Below, one piece after another: positions 41,362 to 51,901 of a DNA stretch of 64,000 nt. This stretch comes from a bacterium D16-76. Its GTDB lineage: Bacteria; Bacillota; Clostridia; Oscillospirales; Acutalibacteraceae. Under the pieces are notes generated by a model. It was not told the DNA's origin. It saw only the letters and a program-made list of their open reading frames with translations, and made no database searches. The stretch lies in the NCBI GenBank assembly GCA_009917445.1, contig QZEE01000004.1, forward strand, positions 1 through 64,000, written 5' to 3'. The translations under genes were made by a program, and so were the position numbers. Each line of letters opens with the position of its first letter. Position 1 is the stretch's first letter.

Positions 41362-41925
41362 ATGATAACTGTGGGTTTTGCCATGTGCGGCTCGTTCTGC
41401 ACATTATCAAAAGCCATTGAGCAGATGGAGGGGCTTTCGGGCCAGTATGAGATCCTGCCCATTATGAGCCGCAACACCTACGAGACCGATACCCGCTTCG
41501 GCACGGCCAAAAGCTTTATTGAAAAAGCCCAGGCCATCAGCGGGCGGCCCGTGGTGCACACCATCCCCCAGGCCGAGCCCATTGGCCCCAAGGGCCTGGT
41601 GGACGTGCTGGCCGTGTGCCCCTGCACCGGGAACACCCTCTCCAAGCTGGCCCTGGGCATTACGGACACGCCGGTGACCATGGCGGTAAAGTCCGCCCTG
41701 CGCATTGGCTTGCCGGTGGTGCTGTGCCTGGCCAGCAACGACGCCCTGGGGGCGTCGGGGCAGAACGCGGCCCGGCTGCTCAATACGAAGAACGTCTACT
41801 TTGTGCCCATGGGCCAGGACGACCCCGTGAAAAAGCCCTTTTCCCTGGTGGCCGATTTCTCCCTGCTGGGCCAGACCATTGAAAGCGCCCTGAAAGGCAG
41901 GCAGCTGCAGCCGGTCTTTCGCTGA
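41362..41925 (+). CDS. dpaB: Dipicolinate synthase subunit B (flavoprotein)
   Basis: The 187-residue flavoprotein-fold subunit has VGFAMCGSFCTLSKAIE at the start, the CPCTGNTLSKLALGITDTPVT loop in the middle and a LASNDALGASGQNA segment, matching SpoVFB/DpaB. It is the second subunit of dipicolinate synthase. ATG 41362 has AAGGAAG 13 bases upstream, which is distant. A better-placed AAGGAG serves ATG 41337 in a different frame that overlaps the dpaB start; either a short upstream peptide or a frameshift near the start is possible. A terminator follows at 41943. Confidence 0.93.
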   Translation: MITVGFAMCGSFCTLSKAIEQMEGLSGQYEILPIMSRNTYETDTRFGTAKSFIEKAQAISGRPVVHTIPQAEPIGPKGLVDVLAVCPCTGNTLSKLALGITDTPVTMAVKSALRIGLPVVLCLASNDALGASGQNAARLLNTKNVYFVPMGQDDPVKKPFSLVADFSLLGQTIESALKGRQLQPVFR

Positions 41926-41942
41926 GGGCACGGCGCGGGAAG

Positions 41943-41990
41943 GCCCCCAGCCCTGGACCTGGCAAAAGGTCCCAGGCTGGGGGCTTTTGG
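41943..41990 (+). terminator. Terminator of dpaAB
   Basis: An 18-bp stem with two mismatches (41943-41960 with 41967-41984) followed by TTTTGGTTTTT. Confidence 0.85.
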
Positions 41991-42028
41991 TTTTTCGGGG
42001 GGGCCGGGCCGGCCTGCAAAGAAAACCA

Positions 42029-42057
42029 TTTACAAACCGGCCCATTTGGTTTATCAT
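42029..42057 (+). promoter_or_regulatory. Promoter of the zinc-ribbon membrane protein gene
   Basis: TTTACA (42029-42034) and TATCAT (42052-42057), spacer 17. Confidence 0.55.
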
Positions 42058-42087
42058 TAGTAAGATACCAGAAAGGGGGACAAGCAC

Positions 42088-42567
42088 ATGCAATACTGCA
42101 AAAGGTGCCGGTCGGCCTGCGAGGACTACGAGCACCGCTGCCCCAATTGTAAAAGCAACAAGCTGCGCAGGGTGCTGGAGGAGGACTATGTCTACCTGCA
42201 GCGGGCCGACCTGTACACCGCCGGCCGTTTGGAAGGGCTTTTGAGGGAAAACGGCATCGACTGCCAGGTAGAGCCTTACGGCAAGGGCCGGCCCTCGCCC
42301 CTTTACGACAGCGAGGTCATGCCCACGGACAAGGAGCTGTATGTGCCCTTTAAGGACCTGCCCGCCGCCCGCGGGCTTTCGGCGGCGCTGTACCAGGAGC
42401 TGGAAGCGGACCGGGCCCCAGAGGAAGAGTTTGAGGACATGCCCCGGCGCAAGCGCATCGTGGTGCAGGCGGTCTCTGCCATAGGGTTTATCCTGCTGGT
42501 GGTCTTGGCGGTGTTTGCCGCCGACGCGGCCGCCAACGGGCTGAAGTCCCTTTTGGGCCTGGGCTGA
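42088..42567 (+). CDS. Zinc-ribbon, DUF2007-like membrane-anchored protein
   Basis: The 159-residue protein begins with a four-Cys zinc ribbon (CKRC at 4-7, CPNC near 18-21), followed by a domain with a YLQRADLYTAGRLEGLLRENGI segment like DUF2007 putative signal-transducing proteins, and ends in a single membrane helix (about 129-150). The likely topology is cytoplasmic domain with C-terminal anchor. No specific function can be given. AAAGGGGG is the RBS. It is followed 41 bases later by metY and may be co-transcribed with it. Confidence 0.7.
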   Translation: MQYCKRCRSACEDYEHRCPNCKSNKLRRVLEEDYVYLQRADLYTAGRLEGLLRENGIDCQVEPYGKGRPSPLYDSEVMPTDKELYVPFKDLPAARGLSAALYQELEADRAPEEEFEDMPRRKRIVVQAVSAIGFILLVVLAVFAADAAANGLKSLLGLG

Positions 42568-42608
42568 AAGCAAAAACAATATAAGGAAAAAGAAAGGAAG
42601 AACACCCC

Positions 42609-43889
42609 ATGAAAAATTACGAGCGCGATACCCTGTGCATCCACGCGGGCTACACCCCCAAAAACGGCCAGCCCCGTGTGCTGCCCATTGTCCAAAGCAC
42701 CACCTATACGTATGAAAGCTCCCAGGAAATGGGCGACCTTTTTGACCTGCAGGCCGAGGGCTTCTTTTACACCCGCCTGGGCAACCCCACTATCGACGCG
42801 GTAGAGAAAAAGATCGCGGCCCTGGAAGGGGGCGTGGGGGCCATGTGCACCTCCTCCGGCCAGGCGGCGTCTTTGATGTCGGTGCTGAACATCTGCACAG
42901 CCGGGCAGCACATGGTGTGTTCCAGCGCCATCTACGGGGGCACCTTCAACTTATTTTATAAGACCCTGAAGGAAATGGGCATAGAGGTCACCTTTGTGCC
43001 CCCCACCAGCACCCTGGAAGAGCTGCGGGCCGCCATGCGGGAAAACACCCGCTGCGTCTTTGCCGAGACCCTGTCAAACCCTTCCCTGGTGGTGACAGAC
43101 CTGGAAACCTTTGCCCAGGCCGCCCACGGCCAGGGCGTGCCGCTGATTGTGGACAACACCTTCCCCACGCCCATCAACTGCCGGCCCATCGAGTTTGGGG
43201 CCGACATTGTGGTGCACTCCACCACCAAGTACCTGGACGGCCACGCCGTACAGGTGGGGGGCGTTATTGTGGATTCCGGGAAATTCAACTGGGACAACGG
43301 CAAGTTCCCGGCCCTTACCCAGCCGGACGAATCCTACCACGGGGTGGTCTACACCCAGCAGTTCGGCCCGGCGGCCTATATCGCCAAGGCCCGCTGCCAC
43401 TTAATGCGGGACTTGGGCGCCCAGGCCGCCCCCATGAACGCCTTCCTTTTGAACCTGGGCCTGGAAACCCTGGCCCTGCGCATGGAACGCCACTGTGAAA
43501 ACGCCCAGAAAGTAGCCGGGTATCTGGAAAACGACCCCCGCATTTCCTGGGTCAACTACCCGGGCCTGCCCAGCAGCCCGTACCACGCCCTAGCCCAGAA
43601 GTACCTGCCCCGTGGTTCCAGCGGCGTGGTGGCCTTTGGCATGAAAGGCGGGCGGGAAGCGGCCCGGAAGTTTATGGACAGCCTGGAAATGGCCTCGGTC
43701 GTCACCCATGTAGCGGACCTGCGCACCTGCGTGCTGCACCCGGCCAGCACCACCCACCGGCAGCTTTCCGAGCAGCAATTGCAGGAGGCCGGCGTGCCTG
43801 CCGACCTGATCCGCCTTTCGGTAGGCATTGAAAACCCGGGGGATATTTTGGCGGATTTAAAGCAGGCTATTGACAAGGCGGCCCAATAA
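42609..43889 (+). CDS. metY: O-acetylhomoserine sulfhydrylase (aminocarboxypropyltransferase)
   Basis: The 426-residue enzyme of the Cys/Met-metabolism PLP family has CIHAGYTP at the start, YTRLGNPT near 56, and the PLP lysine in VVHSTTKYLDGHAVQVGG near 206. The length and the HAGYxP/NPT blocks separate MetY from the shorter cystathionine gamma-synthase/lyase. It makes homocysteine from O-acetylhomoserine and sulfide. AAAGGAAG precedes ATG 42609. No other methionine gene or S-box riboswitch is visible upstream. Confidence 0.92.
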   Translation: MKNYERDTLCIHAGYTPKNGQPRVLPIVQSTTYTYESSQEMGDLFDLQAEGFFYTRLGNPTIDAVEKKIAALEGGVGAMCTSSGQAASLMSVLNICTAGQHMVCSSAIYGGTFNLFYKTLKEMGIEVTFVPPTSTLEELRAAMRENTRCVFAETLSNPSLVVTDLETFAQAAHGQGVPLIVDNTFPTPINCRPIEFGADIVVHSTTKYLDGHAVQVGGVIVDSGKFNWDNGKFPALTQPDESYHGVVYTQQFGPAAYIAKARCHLMRDLGAQAAPMNAFLLNLGLETLALRMERHCENAQKVAGYLENDPRISWVNYPGLPSSPYHALAQKYLPRGSSGVVAFGMKGGREAARKFMDSLEMASVVTHVADLRTCVLHPASTTHRQLSEQQLQEAGVPADLIRLSVGIENPGDILADLKQAIDKAAQ

Positions 43890-43920
43890 ATCAGAAAAAG
43901 AAAGGCGCGGCGGCAAGATT

Positions 43921-44697
43921 ATGGAAAAAGGACCCAACCAAGATTTTAACGAGGTAAGTCTCCCCGAAGAATACCTGAACCTGGACGACCCCCAGCGCTA
44001 CATCAAGGACGACAGCCCCGACACCCCCAAAAAGCGGCGCACCCAGTGGCTAAACCGCAACAAGCAGTATTTGCTGGGCTTTTTGGCGCTGGTCCTGGTG
44101 GTGGGCAGCCTGCTGTACACCCTGGTGCTGCAGACCGGGCCCGACTATATCGTGGCCCTGGCCACGTCCTACTCTATGCCAGAGGCGGGCCGCAAGCAGC
44201 TGGAAGGGCTGCTTGGCGCCTATGCCGACGACCGCAATGGCGACGGCCGGGTGCGGGTGCAGGTGCAGGCCTTTGCCTTTGTGCCCGGCACCACCGACCA
44301 GGCCCAGCGCGCCGATGCTTTCCAGGACCTGGAAGTGGCGCTGCTTACCGGCGAGTGCATGCTCTTCCTCCACGACGACGCCTCCTTTGAGGAGGCCGGC
44401 GAAGCCCTGGACGGGGTATTCCAGTATAACGACGGCAGCCCTATGCCCGCCGGGGCCCGGGACTTTAAAAACGCTTCCATCCCCTGGACAGACTGTAAGG
44501 CCCTCACCTCCTTCCAGCCAGACCCGGAACGGCTGAACCTGTGGGACCCCCAGGTCTTTTTAGGCCTGTGCGAAAACCTGCGGGTGTCCCTGCGGGCCCC
44601 CAGCGGGGCGATAAAGGCCGACGAAGAGGTGCTGGCCTATTACGAGGCAAACGCCGCCTTTATGAAGCGCCTGCAAAGCGGGGAGAAGGCGGACTAA
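43921..44697 (+). CDS. Membrane-anchored hypothetical protein with EF-hand-like loop
   Basis: The 258-residue protein has an acidic cytoplasmic N-terminus (1-45), one membrane helix (about 48-70) and an outer domain that contains DDRNGDGRVRVQVQ, a D-x-N-x-D-G calcium-loop pattern (near 101), followed by a region with two Cys. Similar proteins are common and uncharacterised in Oscillospiraceae. The start is ATG 43921; GGCGCGG upstream is a poor RBS. It lies 31 bases after metY. No enzymatic motif is visible. Confidence 0.65.
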   Translation: MEKGPNQDFNEVSLPEEYLNLDDPQRYIKDDSPDTPKKRRTQWLNRNKQYLLGFLALVLVVGSLLYTLVLQTGPDYIVALATSYSMPEAGRKQLEGLLGAYADDRNGDGRVRVQVQAFAFVPGTTDQAQRADAFQDLEVALLTGECMLFLHDDASFEEAGEALDGVFQYNDGSPMPAGARDFKNASIPWTDCKALTSFQPDPERLNLWDPQVFLGLCENLRVSLRAPSGAIKADEEVLAYYEANAAFMKRLQSGEKAD

Positions 44698-44731
44698 AGC
44701 CCCCAAAGGGCCCGCCCGGCCCCGCCGCCGC

Positions 44732-44758
44732 ACAAAAAGCATCTGACCGCATACTATA
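44732..44758 (+). promoter_or_regulatory. Mother-cell sporulation promoter of yunB (sigma-E or sigma-K type)
   Basis: CATACTATA (44750-44758) fits the sigma-K -10 CATANNNTA exactly and the sigma-E -10 CATACAAT in 7 of 8; AC lies 16 bases upstream (44732-44733). YunB is sigma-E dependent in Bacillus. Confidence 0.6.
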
Positions 44759-44786
44759 GCGGGAAGCCTTTTTGTGGAGGTGGCAT

Positions 44787-47440
<2,654 letters not shown>

Positions 47441-47481
47441 GCCGGGGCTTGGGCGGATGAAAAAAGAAAGGCGGAAAAAAC

Positions 47482-48720
47482 ATGAAAGCAAGCGCGCAGC
47501 ATTTGTTGTACGGCGGGGCCTGGGGGCAGGAAAAGGCCCGCTACGAGGAAATCCAGGAAGGCTTTAAGTCCTTTTTCGGCGATACGGGCGGGGCCCGGTT
47601 TTTCAGCGCCCCCGGCCGCACGGAGATTGGCGGCAACCACACCGACCACAACCACGGCCGGGTGGTGGCGGCGTCTATCAACCTGGACATTGTGGGCCTG
47701 GCAAAGCCCAACGGCACGGACACCATCCGGTTAAAGTCCGTGGAGTACGAACGGGTAGACCAGCTGGACCTTTCTTCTTTAGAGCCGAACCCGGAGGACT
47801 ACGGCTCCCGGTCCCTGATACGGGGCATATGCGCCCGGTGTAAGGCGCTGGGCTATGAAATCGGCGGCTTTGACTGCTTTACCAAGACAAAGGTGCTCAA
47901 GGGCTCGGGGCTTTCCAGCTCGGCGGCCTTTGAGATTTTGGTGGTCACCATCGTCAGCGGCCTCTTTAACGGGGGCAAAATCGACCCCGTTGCCGCCGCC
48001 ATGATTGCCCAGTACGCGGAAAACGTATACTTTGGCAAGCCCTGCGGCCTTCTGGACCAGATGGCAAGCTCCATGGGCGGGGTGACGGCCATGGATTTCC
48101 ACGACCCGGAAAACCCGGTCATCCAGCGGCGGCAGCTGGACCTTTCCGCCCACGGCTACGCCTTGTGCGTAGTAGATACCGGCGGCAACCACGCCGACTT
48201 GACCGAGGAGTACGCGGCCATACCCGCGGAGATGAAAAAGGTGGCCGCCTACTTTGGCAAGGCGTTCCTGCGGGACGTGGACGAAGGGGAGTTCTACGAA
48301 AACCTGCAGCCCCTGCGCGCCGCCGCCGGAGACCGGGCCATCCTGCGGGCCATGCATTTCTTTGACGACGACCGCCTGGCCGCCGAAGAGGCCAAAGCCC
48401 TAGAGGAAGGCCGCTTCGAAGACTTCCTGGGCATGGTGCGCCGGTCCGGGGCTTCCTCGCTGATGCGGCTGCAAAACGTGTTCGCCAGCTCGGCCCCGGC
48501 CCAGCAGGGCATCACCTTGGCCCTGGCGGTGTCCCAGCGGCTTTTGGGGGGCAAGGGCGCCAGCCGGGTGCACGGCGGCGGCTTTGCGGGCACCATGCAG
48601 GCCTATGTGCCCCTGGATCTGCTTCCTACATACCGGGCGGGCATGGAGAAGGTCTTTGGCCCCGGGGCCTGCCACGTGCTGTCTGTGCGGGACGTAGGGG
48701 GCGTGGAAGTCGAGCTGTAA
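47482..48720 (+). CDS. galK: Galactokinase
   Basis: The 412-residue GHMP-family kinase has the galactokinase signature GRTEIGGNHTDHNHG (about 46-60), the ATP-binding LKGSGLSSSAAFE loop (about 139) and the third motif GGGFAGTMQA (about 368). It phosphorylates galactose at C1 in the Leloir pathway. AAAGGCGG is the RBS before ATG 47482. No galT or galE lies next to it, and substitution at some signature positions relative to the enterobacterial enzyme leaves a related sugar as an alternative substrate. Confidence 0.9.
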   Translation: MKASAQHLLYGGAWGQEKARYEEIQEGFKSFFGDTGGARFFSAPGRTEIGGNHTDHNHGRVVAASINLDIVGLAKPNGTDTIRLKSVEYERVDQLDLSSLEPNPEDYGSRSLIRGICARCKALGYEIGGFDCFTKTKVLKGSGLSSSAAFEILVVTIVSGLFNGGKIDPVAAAMIAQYAENVYFGKPCGLLDQMASSMGGVTAMDFHDPENPVIQRRQLDLSAHGYALCVVDTGGNHADLTEEYAAIPAEMKKVAAYFGKAFLRDVDEGEFYENLQPLRAAAGDRAILRAMHFFDDDRLAAEEAKALEEGRFEDFLGMVRRSGASSLMRLQNVFASSAPAQQGITLALAVSQRLLGGKGASRVHGGGFAGTMQAYVPLDLLPTYRAGMEKVFGPGACHVLSVRDVGGVEVEL

Positions 48721-48723
48721 AAC

Positions 48724-48752
48724 TTGCAGTTTTCCACAAAGTATGCTACAAT
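48724..48752 (+). promoter_or_regulatory. Promoter of the miaB-mutS operon
   Basis: TTGCAG (48724-48729) and TACAAT (48747-48752), spacer 17, 30 bases before the miaB start. Confidence 0.75.
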
Positions 48753-48782
48753 AGCTAAAATTGCGCAAAGGAGCGTGAGCGT

Positions 48783-50168
48783 GTGGACCAGACTTTGGCC
48801 GGCCCCTTGGGGCAGGCGGGGCAGGCCGTCCGGGACAGGTGGGGCGAAAGGCCCCTGGCCTTTGTGCGCACCTACGGCTGCCAGCAGAACGTGGCGGACG
48901 GGGAAAAGATCAAAGGCCTTTTAGAGCAGATGGGCTTTGGCTTTACGGAAAGCCCCGAGGATGCCAGCTTTGTGCTGTTTAACACCTGCGCCGTGCGGGA
49001 GCACGCGGAGGACCGGGTCTTTGGCAACGTAGGGGCCCTGAAAAACCAGAAACGGCGCCGGCCGGACATGGTCATAGCCGTGTGCGGCTGCATGACCGAG
49101 CAGGCCCAGGCGGCGGACAGGCTGCGCAAAAGCTTCCCCTTTGTGGATATGGTCTTTGGCACCGGGGCCATACACCGGCTGCCAGAGCTGATGCTGGACG
49201 TGCTTACCCAGTCGAAACGGGCCTTTTTGCAGGGCTGCCAGGAGGAAGCCCGCTTAGAGGGCCTGCCCATACGCCGGGACGGCAAAAGCCGCGCTTGGGT
49301 TACGGCCATGTATGGCTGCGACAATTTCTGCTCCTACTGCATTGTGCCCTATGTGCGGGGCCGCGAAAAAAGCCGGGAGCCCGGGGCGGTGCTGGCCGAG
49401 TGCCAGGGGCTGGTAGAGGCGGGGTACAAGGAAATCACCCTGCTGGGCCAGAACGTGAACTCCTACGGCAAGGGGCTTTCTTCCCCCACAAATTTCGCGG
49501 GCCTTTTGCGGGACCTGGACAAGATCCCCGGGGACTACCGCATCCGCTTTATGACCTCCCACCCCAAGGACGCGTCGGAAGAGCTTTTCCAGGTGATGGC
49601 GGAAAGCCGCCATATCCCCCGCCACATCCACCTGCCCTTCCAGTCTGGCAATGACCGGGTGCTTTCGGAGATGAACCGCCGGTACACCCGGGAGAAATAC
49701 CTGTCGCTGATCCAGGCCGCCCGGCGGCTGATGCCGGACATTACCTTTACGTCCGATGTGATCGTGGGCTTCCCCGGCGAGACCTATCAGGAGTTCCAGG
49801 ACACCCTAAGCCTTATCCGGGAGGTGGAGTTTGTCAACCTGTTTACGTTTATCTACTCCCCCCGGGCTGGCACCAAAGCCGCCGGTATGCCCGACCCCAT
49901 AAGCCACAAGGAGAAGACGGAGTGGTTCGCAGAGCTTTTGCGGGTGCAGGAGGAAATCGCCGCCCGCAACTGCCAAAAGCTGGTGGGCAGCCGCCAGCGG
50001 GTGCTGGTCGAGAGCCGAAACGAAAAAACCGGCCTGCTGCAAGGCCGCACCCCCGGCAGCCTAACGGTAGACTTCCCCGGGGGCCCGGAGAAGGTGGGGG
50101 GCTTTGCCCAGGTAGAAGTCACCGAGGCCAGGGGCTGGGCCCTGCGGGGCGTGGAGATCAAGGCATAA
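48783..50168 (+). CDS. miaB: tRNA-2-methylthio-N6-dimethylallyladenosine synthase
   Basis: The 461-residue methylthiotransferase has an N-terminal UPF0004 domain with three cluster cysteines (TYGCQQN, NTCAVRE, VCGCMTE), a radical SAM domain with CDNFCSYC (about 180-187), and a C-terminal TRAM domain. It adds the methylthio group to i6A37 of tRNAs; MiaA, which makes i6A, is encoded at 57846. The start is GTG 48783 with AAAGGAG about 9 bases upstream. It leads a long operon through mutS. Confidence 0.96.
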   Translation: MDQTLAGPLGQAGQAVRDRWGERPLAFVRTYGCQQNVADGEKIKGLLEQMGFGFTESPEDASFVLFNTCAVREHAEDRVFGNVGALKNQKRRRPDMVIAVCGCMTEQAQAADRLRKSFPFVDMVFGTGAIHRLPELMLDVLTQSKRAFLQGCQEEARLEGLPIRRDGKSRAWVTAMYGCDNFCSYCIVPYVRGREKSREPGAVLAECQGLVEAGYKEITLLGQNVNSYGKGLSSPTNFAGLLRDLDKIPGDYRIRFMTSHPKDASEELFQVMAESRHIPRHIHLPFQSGNDRVLSEMNRRYTREKYLSLIQAARRLMPDITFTSDVIVGFPGETYQEFQDTLSLIREVEFVNLFTFIYSPRAGTKAAGMPDPISHKEKTEWFAELLRVQEEIAARNCQKLVGSRQRVLVESRNEKTGLLQGRTPGSLTVDFPGGPEKVGGFAQVEVTEARGWALRGVEIKA

Positions 50169-50183
50169 AAAGGAGGGCGGCCA

Positions 50184-50366
50184 GTGTTTGGACAACCGAA
50201 ACGCTTTGTAGAAGTACACAGGGAAGGCTACGCGGGGGGCGACCTGCGCATCCTAATGGACGCGGAGACCGGGGTCCACTACCTGTGCGTGGTGGGCATG
50301 GGGCCTATGAGCATCACCCCGCTGCTGGACGATAAAGGGCAACCGGTAATCAGCCGGGAAGAATAA
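50184..50366 (+). CDS. DUF6440 family protein
   Basis: This 60-residue protein matches DUF6440: the start RFVEVHREGY, the middle MDAETGVHYLCV and the ending ITPLLD-x-x-G-x-PVIS are diagnostic. The family is small, soluble and without known function. The start is GTG 50184 with AGGAGGG 8 bases upstream. It lies 15 bases after miaB, in the same transcript. Confidence 0.8.
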   Translation: MFGQPKRFVEVHREGYAGGDLRILMDAETGVHYLCVVGMGPMSITPLLDDKGQPVISREE

Positions 50367-50379
50367 AGGGAGGATAGAC

Positions 50380-50934
50380 ATGCGGATTCTGCTTATGAAC
50401 ATGAGCCCGAAAAACTACGGCGCCACCCAAGAAATCTTAAAGACCATGCAGGAGGCCGCGCCAAAGGGCGCAAGCACAGAGCTGGTGTGCCTGGGCGACT
50501 GGGAAATCGGCTACTGCAAAGGGTGCAAAGCCTGCTACCAGACCCGGGCCTGCGTGATAAAAGACGGCATGGAGCCCCTGCTCCATAAGCTGGGGCAGGC
50601 CGACGTGCTGGTGCTGGCCGCGCCCTCCTACTGGGCGGACGTGCCGGGGGTGTGCAAATCCTTCATAGACCGCTGCACCGCCTACAGCGACACCAACCCC
50701 GACCCAGAGGCCCCCCGCCTAGCGGCGGGCAAAAGGTGCTACGGCATTGCCCTGCGCACCGGCACACGGCCCGTGGAGTGCGAGCACATACTCCAAACCA
50801 TCGAGCACTGGTGCGGGCACATGGGCGTAGCCTACGCAGAAGGGCTGTATTTCTGCCAAATCGAAGATAAAAAGGACATAGGCCCCCACAAGGCGCTGCT
50901 GCGGGAAAAAGCCGCGGCTTGGTTTGCAGAATAG
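50380..50934 (+). CDS. Flavodoxin-fold NAD(P)H-dependent oxidoreductase
   Basis: The 184-residue protein has a flavodoxin fold with the FMN phosphate loop MNMSPKNYGATQEIL, the cysteine motif CKGCKACYQTRAC (about 47-59) typical of iron-sulfur flavoproteins, and an APSYWADVPG segment near 90. It could carry FMN and possibly a cluster and act in electron transfer or quinone/disulfide reduction. GGAGG is 7 bases before ATG 50380. It is 13 bases after the DUF6440 gene. Confidence 0.85.
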   Translation: MRILLMNMSPKNYGATQEILKTMQEAAPKGASTELVCLGDWEIGYCKGCKACYQTRACVIKDGMEPLLHKLGQADVLVLAAPSYWADVPGVCKSFIDRCTAYSDTNPDPEAPRLAAGKRCYGIALRTGTRPVECEHILQTIEHWCGHMGVAYAEGLYFCQIEDKKDIGPHKALLREKAAAWFAE

Positions 50935-50950
50935 AGAGGGGTGGTACAAT

Positions 50951-51268
50951 ATGGTGGGGAACACAACAGTTAAATACCTGCAGGAGTATATCAAAGCCAA
51001 AGACTTCAACCCCGAGCTGAAAAAAGAATATTTTTTAAAACTGTCCGAAGAGTTTGGGGAGCTGGCAGTAGCCATCCGGAAAAAACAGGTAAGGGCGGAA
51101 GGGGAGACAGTGAAGGGCACAATAGACGAAGAGGTCTGGGACGTCATCTACTACGCCATAGCCCTTGCCAATTGTTATGGCATTGACCTTGAAAGGACCA
51201 TAGCGGAAAAAGAAGAGCTGAACCGGATCAAATACAACCGCAAGACCGGCTTTGAAACCGGGAAATAA
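50951..51268 (+). CDS. MazG-like nucleotide pyrophosphohydrolase
   Basis: The 105-residue protein is a single all-alpha MazG-like domain. The metal-binding pattern is present: KLSEEFGELAVAIRK (E-E-x2-E, about 29-43) and TIDEEVWDVIYY (E-x2-D, about 58-70). Such enzymes hydrolyse non-canonical or excess NTPs. The start ATG 50951 has GAGGGG upstream; the in-frame ATG at 50924 lies inside the previous gene. It is part of the miaB operon and its AT content is higher than that of its neighbours. Confidence 0.8.
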   Translation: MVGNTTVKYLQEYIKAKDFNPELKKEYFLKLSEEFGELAVAIRKKQVRAEGETVKGTIDEEVWDVIYYAIALANCYGIDLERTIAEKEELNRIKYNRKTGFETGK

Positions 51269-51304
51269 AACAAAAACAAAAAATTCACAGGGAGGACACA
51301 AAAC

Positions 51305-51712
51305 ATGGATATCATTGAAATCACCCGGGAGCTGGGCAAAAAGCTGCAGGAGGAAAGCTGCTATATCACCATGCGCGCAGCCCAGCAGGCGTGCGACGAG
51401 GACCAGGGCTTGCAGCAGGCCATTGGGGAATTTAACCTGAAGCGCATGGCCATCAACAACGAGGCCCAAAAGGATGACCGCAACGAAGAGACCCTAAAGC
51501 GCTTAAACGAGGAATTCCGGGCGGCCTACGCGCTGATTATGGAAAACGAGAACATGCAGAAATACAACGACTCCAAGGTAGAGTTTGACGCCCTGCTGCA
51601 GCGCATTACGGGCATCATCGGCCTGTGCGCCGACGGCGAGGACCCGGCCACCTGCGAGTACGAAGCCTCCTGCGGCGGGGACTGTTCCGCCTGCGGCGGC
51701 AGCTGCCACTAA
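51305..51712 (+). CDS. ylbF: YlbF family regulator with Cys-rich C-terminal tail
   Basis: The 135-residue helical protein matches YlbF/YmcA (residues 1-105), partners of YaaT in a complex that affects RNase Y activity and development in Bacillus. The last 30 residues add seven cysteines in C-x8-C and CGGDCSACGGSC patterns, fitting the reported binding of 4Fe-4S clusters by this complex. GGGAGGAC precedes ATG 51305. In many Clostridia ylbF lies just before mutS, as here. Confidence 0.85.
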   Translation: MDIIEITRELGKKLQEESCYITMRAAQQACDEDQGLQQAIGEFNLKRMAINNEAQKDDRNEETLKRLNEEFRAAYALIMENENMQKYNDSKVEFDALLQRITGIIGLCADGEDPATCEYEASCGGDCSACGGSCH

Positions 51713-51823
51713 AAATAAGAGGACGCAAAAAAGCAAAAGGATATAAAAAATCCCCAAAAAAGCGCAGGCAGAAAGGGACCGTGCCCAAAACGCCGGCCCC
51801 CAGCCCACGCAGGGACGGGAGAA

Positions 51824-51883
51824 GTTTTTTGAAGATCCTTAAGAAACTTTTTTTCCAAAAAAGTTTCTTAAGCCGCCGGAGGC
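51824..51883 (+). repeat. Dispersed hairpin element, type GTTTTTTGAAG...CCGCCGGAGGC (copy 2)
   Basis: GTTTTTTGAAG (51824-51834), a perfect 15-bp stem (51838-51852 with 51858-51872, arms CTTAAGAAAC/GTTTCTTAAG) with 5-base loop, then CCGCCGGAGGC (51873-51883). Its plan equals that of 23796-23860 on the other strand, with arms replaced but still complementary. It lies inside the operon between ylbF and mutS and could attenuate transcription of mutS. Confidence 0.65.
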
Positions 51884-51901
51884 AGGAAGGGGCGTGGGGG
51901 C

